Assembly (NCBI RefSeq): GCF_900324475.1 | Contig: NZ_LT992502.1 | Coordinates: forward strand, 3,658,001 to 3,722,000 | DNA from: Enterobacter bugandensis | GTDB lineage: Bacteria; Pseudomonadota; Gammaproteobacteria; Enterobacterales; Enterobacteriaceae | Reading direction: 5' to 3' | DNA length: 64,000 nt | Shown here: positions 60,701 to 64,000 of the stretch, one piece after another | Layout: each line of letters opens with the position of its first letter | Numbering within the stretch: position 1 is the stretch's first letter | Notes under the pieces: model-generated | The model's input: the letters and a program-made list of their open reading frames with translations, nothing else | Told to the model about the DNA's origin: nothing | Database searches by the model: none | Made by a program: the position numbers and the translations under genes

Positions 60701-61246
60701 TTAAAACAGCAGCGATGACGAGGTGTCGAACGCCGCGCGACGGCGTTTTTCTGCGCTCATCTGCTCAAGCTTGTCACGATCCACGCAGACCAGCGCGTGC
60801 GTCGGGCAGGCCTCCATACAGGCCGGGCCGGCTTCGCGGTGATAGCAAAGATCGCATTTATTGGCTTCGGCTTTCTCCGCCCGCACGCTCAGCCCCATGC
60901 CGCTGTTGCGCACCACCGGGCGGACAACCACCTCCATCGCGCCATACGGACACGCCACCACGCAGGTTTTGCAGCCGATGCAGCGCTCCTGCATCACGTG
61001 CACAAAGCCCTTCTCGTGCTTAATCGCCCCGTTCGGACAGACGTTGGCACACGGCGCATCTTCACACTGGCGACAGATGGCGGCGGTGGAAATATTCACA
61101 CCTTTAATGACGTGAATGCGCGGCAGGAAGGTATCGGGAGTGAGAGAGGCGCAATCCTGCTCCGCCTGGTGGGAAACCACGCACGCCACTTCACAGGTAC
61201 GGCAACCAATGCACTTGCTGGCATCGGCCATTATAAAACGGTTCAT
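60701..61246 (-). CDS. hydN: Electron-transfer ferredoxin-like protein HydN
   Basis: A 181-residue protein with four [4Fe-4S] cysteine motifs, beginning CIGCRTCEVAC (C12, C15, C18, C22), then CRQCEDAPCANVCP, CIGCKTCVVACP and CDLCYHREAGPACMEACP. It is linked to formate dehydrogenase-H activity and hydrogenase maturation. The start MNRFIMADAS has GGAG upstream. It precedes hypF by 6 bases in one operon. Confidence 0.94.
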   Translation of the reverse strand: MNRFIMADASKCIGCRTCEVACVVSHQAEQDCASLTPDTFLPRIHVIKGVNISTAAICRQCEDAPCANVCPNGAIKHEKGFVHVMQERCIGCKTCVVACPYGAMEVVVRPVVRNSGMGLSVRAEKAEANKCDLCYHREAGPACMEACPTHALVCVDRDKLEQMSAEKRRRAAFDTSSSLLF

Positions 61247-61282
61247 CTGCTTCTCCGGCATAACTGTTATGCGCGAAGCTAT

Positions 61283-61298
61283 TCATAAACCGTGCCAA
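61283..61298 (-). promoter_or_regulatory. Candidate sigma-54 promoter of hydN-hypF
   Basis: On the minus strand TTGGCACGGTTTATGA has a strong -24 TTGGCAC and a weak -12 (GA in place of GC), about 40 bases upstream of hydN. The E. coli hydN-hypF operon is sigma-54/FhlA-dependent. Confidence 0.55.
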
Positions 61299-61342
61299 TA
61301 TTTAACACACTGATTTTTAAGGATAATAAAAACGCAGCGTTT

Positions 61343-61370
61343 CTGTCATCGTCATTAGTGACGATGACAG
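61343..61370. terminator. 12-bp perfect inverted repeat between ascG and hydN
   Basis: CTGTCATCGTCA-TTAG-TGACGATGACAG, 10 bases beyond the ascG stop. On the minus strand a TTTTTATT run follows 12 bases later. It can end ascG transcription, and its place 100 bp upstream of hydN would also suit an activator site. Confidence 0.6.
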
Positions 61371-61379
61371 ATGTCGACG

Positions 61380-62393
61380 TCAGCGGTGCGGGCCATCGGT
61401 AACGGAGTCGCGCAGGACAAGCTCGCCAGAAAAGGTTTGCTGATATTTGAACTCTCCGCCGTCGAGCATGAAAATCAGGCGACTGACGATCTCCTGGATC
61501 ATCGCCGTCACCGGAATACGGACGCTGGAGAGCGACGGCACGATGTAGGGCGCTATCGCCACGTCGTCAAAGCCGATGACGGACACCGCGTCCGGCGTGG
61601 CGACCCCGCTGTCGTGCAGCTGCTTGATGGCGCCGATCGCCATATCGTCGTTGCTCGCCACCAGCGCGGTAAACGGTTCGCCGCGGGAGAGGAGTTGAGT
61701 GACCGCCGCCGCGCCGCTGGCCGGGTTCCACTTCCCTTCGGCGATAAGCGCGTCACGCGCTGCAATACCGTGCTGCGCCAGCGCATCCCTGTAACCGGAA
61801 AGACGCTCAACCCCGGTGGGGGAATCCAGCGAACCGGTGATAAAGGCAATCTCCCGGTGCCCTTTCGCAATCAGCTGCGACACCGCGTCCTGACACGAGG
61901 CTTTATGATCGGACCAGACGCTGTGGCTGCTGTTTTTCCGCAGGCGGCGGTTAAGCACCATAATCGGCTGCTCGCATTTCTCGACGAGCTCGTCCAGCTC
62001 TTCCACGCTCAGAAAACGCGGGTAGATAATTACCGCATCGCAGCGCATATCCAGCAGATACTGGATCGCCTCGCGCTCTTCTTCGGCGCTGTGCTTGCCG
62101 TCGGCGAGGATCAGCTGCCGCCCTTTTTCTTCCGTCATCCGCGCGGCGTTAAACAGCAGCTCGCTAAAGTAGACGCCGTGATACAGGGTGTTGGTCACTA
62201 CCAGCCCAAGCGTCTGGGTGCGTTTGGTCGCCAGGTTTCGCGCCAGCAAGTTCGGGCGATAGCCGCTCTCTTCAATGGCCTGAAAAACCCGGTCTTTGGT
62301 CTCCTGGCTAACGTAGCCGTTGCCCGACAACACCCGGGAGACCGTCGCTTTCGATACGCCTGCCCGCTTCGCCACTTCCAGCATCGTGGTCAT
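61380..62393 (-). CDS. ascG: LacI-family repressor AscG
   Basis: A 337-residue repressor of the cryptic/arbutin-salicin-cellobiose asc operon. The HTH is TMLEVAKRAGVSKATVSRVL; the sugar-binding domain includes GLVVTNTLYHGVYFSELLF and FTALVASNDDMAIGAIKQL. Start MTTMLEV matches E. coli. Divergent from ascF, with an AscG-type palindrome between. Confidence 0.94.
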   Translation of the reverse strand: MTTMLEVAKRAGVSKATVSRVLSGNGYVSQETKDRVFQAIEESGYRPNLLARNLATKRTQTLGLVVTNTLYHGVYFSELLFNAARMTEEKGRQLILADGKHSAEEEREAIQYLLDMRCDAVIIYPRFLSVEELDELVEKCEQPIMVLNRRLRKNSSHSVWSDHKASCQDAVSQLIAKGHREIAFITGSLDSPTGVERLSGYRDALAQHGIAARDALIAEGKWNPASGAAAVTQLLSRGEPFTALVASNDDMAIGAIKQLHDSGVATPDAVSVIGFDDVAIAPYIVPSLSSVRIPVTAMIQEIVSRLIFMLDGGEFKYQQTFSGELVLRDSVTDGPHR

Positions 62394-62527
62394 ATTGTTC
62401 TTCCATCCGAAACTCATGCGGGCAGTGTACTGCACCGCGAAAAAATTGTCGCAGCGACGACGTCACGCTTTCTACACCCCACTGCGATCTTCATCACGAA
62501 AAGAAAAAATGTCCAAAAAGCGGTCTT

Positions 62528-62544
62528 GTTTCAACAAAAGAAAC
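62528..62544. promoter_or_regulatory. Possible second AscG operator
   Basis: GTTTC-N7-GAAAC, a loose palindrome 32 bp from the main operator candidate. Confidence 0.35.
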
Positions 62545-62559
62545 TCATGATGATTATGT

Positions 62560-62572
62560 GGAACCGGTTTCC
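62560..62572. promoter_or_regulatory. AscG operator
   Basis: GGAACCGGTTTCC is close to the AscG consensus TGAAACCGGTTTCA, with a perfect AACCGGTT core. It lies 35 bp before ascF. Confidence 0.7.
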
Positions 62573-62606
62573 TACATTTCACACAACGATAACAGGAACA
62601 GATCCG

Positions 62607-64000
62607 ATGGCCAAAAACTACGCTGCGCTGGCAAACGACGTTATCAGCGCGCTGGGCGGCAAAGAGAACATCGTCGCCGTCACCCACTGCATGACGCGCC
62701 TGCGTTTCGTTCTGAAAGACGAAAATCTTACCGACGTTGCGCGCCTGAAAAGCATCAGCGGCGTGCTTGGCGTGGTGCGTAACGACAACCAGTGCCAGGT
62801 GATTATTGGCAACACGGTTTCACAAGCGTACCGCGAAGTAGTGAGCCTGCTGCCCGTTGACCTGCAGCCCGTGGTACCGGAAGGCCCGCAGAAGCTGACG
62901 TTACGCCGCATTGGTGCCGGGATCCTCGACGCGCTGATCGGCACCATGTCGCCGCTGATCCCGGCGATCATCGGCGGTTCGATGGTCAAGCTGCTGGCGA
63001 TGATCCTCGAAATGACTGGCGTGCTGGAAAAAGGCGCGCCGACGCTCACCATTTTGACCGTCATAGGCGACGGGGCGTTCTTCTTCCTGCCGCTGATGGT
63101 GGCGGCCTCGGCGGCGGTGAAGTTTAAAACCAATATGTCGCTGGCGATTGCCATCGCGGGCGTGCTGGTGCACCCGAGCTTTATCGAACTGATGGCGAAA
63201 GCCGCGCAGGGCGAGCACGTTGAGTTCGCCTTTATTCCGGTGACGGCGGTGAAATACACCTATACCGTCATCCCGGCGCTGGTCATGACCTGGTGCCTGT
63301 CGTATATCGAACGCTGGGTGGATCGCATCACCCCGGCGGTGACCAAAAACTTCCTCAAGCCGATGCTGATCGTGCTGATTGCCGCCCCGCTCGCCATCGT
63401 CCTGATTGGCCCGCTGGGGATCTGGATCGGTAGCGCCATCTCCGCGCTGGTTTACACCATTCACGGCTACCTGGGCTGGCTCTCCGTCGCCATCATGGGC
63501 GCACTGTGGCCGCTGCTGGTGATGACCGGGATGCACCGCGTGTTTACGCCGACCATCATTCAGACCATTGCCGAAACGGGCAAAGAAGGAATGGTGATGC
63601 CGTCAGAAATCGGCGCCAACCTGTCGCTCGGCGGCTCGTCGCTGGCGGTGGCATGGAAAACGAAAAACCCGGAACTGCGCCAGACGGCGCTGGCCGCGGC
63701 GGCCTCCGCCATCATGGCGGGGATCTCTGAACCGGCCCTGTACGGCGTAGCGGTACGCCTGAAGCGTCCGCTGATTGCGAGCCTGATCAGCGGCTTTATC
63801 TGCGGCGCGGTGGCGGGTATGGCAGGCCTTGCCAGCCACTCGATGGCGGCGCCGGGGCTGTTTACCAGCGTGCAGTTCTTCGACCCGGCCAACCCGATGA
63901 CCATCGTCTGGGTGTTTGGCGTAATGGGGCTGGCCGTGGTGCTGTCATTTGTTCTGACCCTGCTGTTAGGGTTTGAGGATATTCCGGTCGAAGACGAGGC
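62607..64000 (+). CDS. ascF: Beta-glucoside PTS EIIBC AscF (3' end outside window)
   Basis: The first ~464 residues of a PTS permease for aryl-beta-glucosides such as arbutin, salicin and cellobiose. The EIIB domain (~1-90) has the phosphocysteine in VAVTHCMTRLRFVLKD; the membrane EIIC domain follows (IGGSMVKLLAMI, MTGMHRVFTPTIIQTIAETG, SEPALYGVAVRLKRP). About 20 residues are missing at the window edge. ascB, the phospho-beta-glucosidase gene, is expected downstream. Confidence 0.93.
   Translation, partial: MAKNYAALANDVISALGGKENIVAVTHCMTRLRFVLKDENLTDVARLKSISGVLGVVRNDNQCQVIIGNTVSQAYREVVSLLPVDLQPVVPEGPQKLTLRRIGAGILDALIGTMSPLIPAIIGGSMVKLLAMILEMTGVLEKGAPTLTILTVIGDGAFFFLPLMVAASAAVKFKTNMSLAIAIAGVLVHPSFIELMAKAAQGEHVEFAFIPVTAVKYTYTVIPALVMTWCLSYIERWVDRITPAVTKNFLKPMLIVLIAAPLAIVLIGPLGIWIGSAISALVYTIHGYLGWLSVAIMGALWPLLVMTGMHRVFTPTIIQTIAETGKEGMVMPSEIGANLSLGGSSLAVAWKTKNPELRQTALAAAASAIMAGISEPALYGVAVRLKRPLIASLISGFICGAVAGMAGLASHSMAAPGLFTSVQFFDPANPMTIVWVFGVMGLAVVLSFVLTLLLGFEDIPVEDE

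Overview
The window reads as chromosomal DNA of an Enterobacteriaceae member close to Enterobacter (E. cloacae complex or a near relative). Evidence: protein sequences from about 15.8 kb onward are near-identical to E. coli families, and the gene order follows the E. coli block yqaE-ygaP-stpA-alaE-ygaC-ygaM-nrdHIEF-proVWX-ygaY-mprA-emrAB-luxS-micA-gshA-yqaAB-argQZYV/serV-csrA-alaS-recX-recA-pncC-mltB-srlAEBDMR-gutQ-norRVW-hypF-hydN-ascGF. I see no insertion sequence, prophage, integrase or CRISPR array.

1-6.9 kb is accessory: the 3' part of a type I secretion ATPase, its HlyD-family adaptor, a HigA/YbaQ-like antitoxin remnant that starts right behind the adaptor stop codon, an AraC regulator facing a small SnoaL/NTF2-like protein, a LysR regulator with a PLP aminotransferase, an atypical SDR and a methyltransferase.

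7.0-15.8 kb is the most unusual block. A one-direction operon encodes an ankyrin protein, FdrA, a DUF1116 (YlbE-family) protein, an NCS2-type permease, carbamate kinase and a CodA-like amidohydrolase with a Tat signal. A divergent AllS-like LysR regulator sits beside it. The parts suggest uptake and breakdown of a cyclic ureide or amide, with the carbamoyl group recovered as ATP. It is related to the E. coli oxamate/allantoin branch but is not the same.

15.8-36.6 kb is mostly core: sulfurtransferase, H-NS paralogue, alanine exporter, class Ib ribonucleotide reductase behind paired NrdR-like boxes, ProU, an intact YgaY, EmrAB efflux, then a non-E. coli insertion (second 2-isopropylmalate synthase plus AraC regulator), luxS, the sRNA gene micA and gshA. 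36.6-44.1 kb carries yqaAB, five tRNA genes, csrA, alaS, recX, recA with its LexA box, and pncC.

44.1-46.7 kb is a second insertion relative to E. coli: a three-gene zinc-type ABC importer preceded by a tiny membrane-protein ORF and a near-perfect Zur box. 46.8-57.4 kb has mltB, the sorbitol operon, and norR/norVW with three NorR sites and a sigma-54 promoter. 57.4-64 kb has a NiCoT nickel/cobalt permease behind hydN-hypF, then the beta-glucoside regulator ascG and the truncated ascF. Three CCCTCTCCC/GGGAGAGGG palindromes and three REP-type elements lie between genes.
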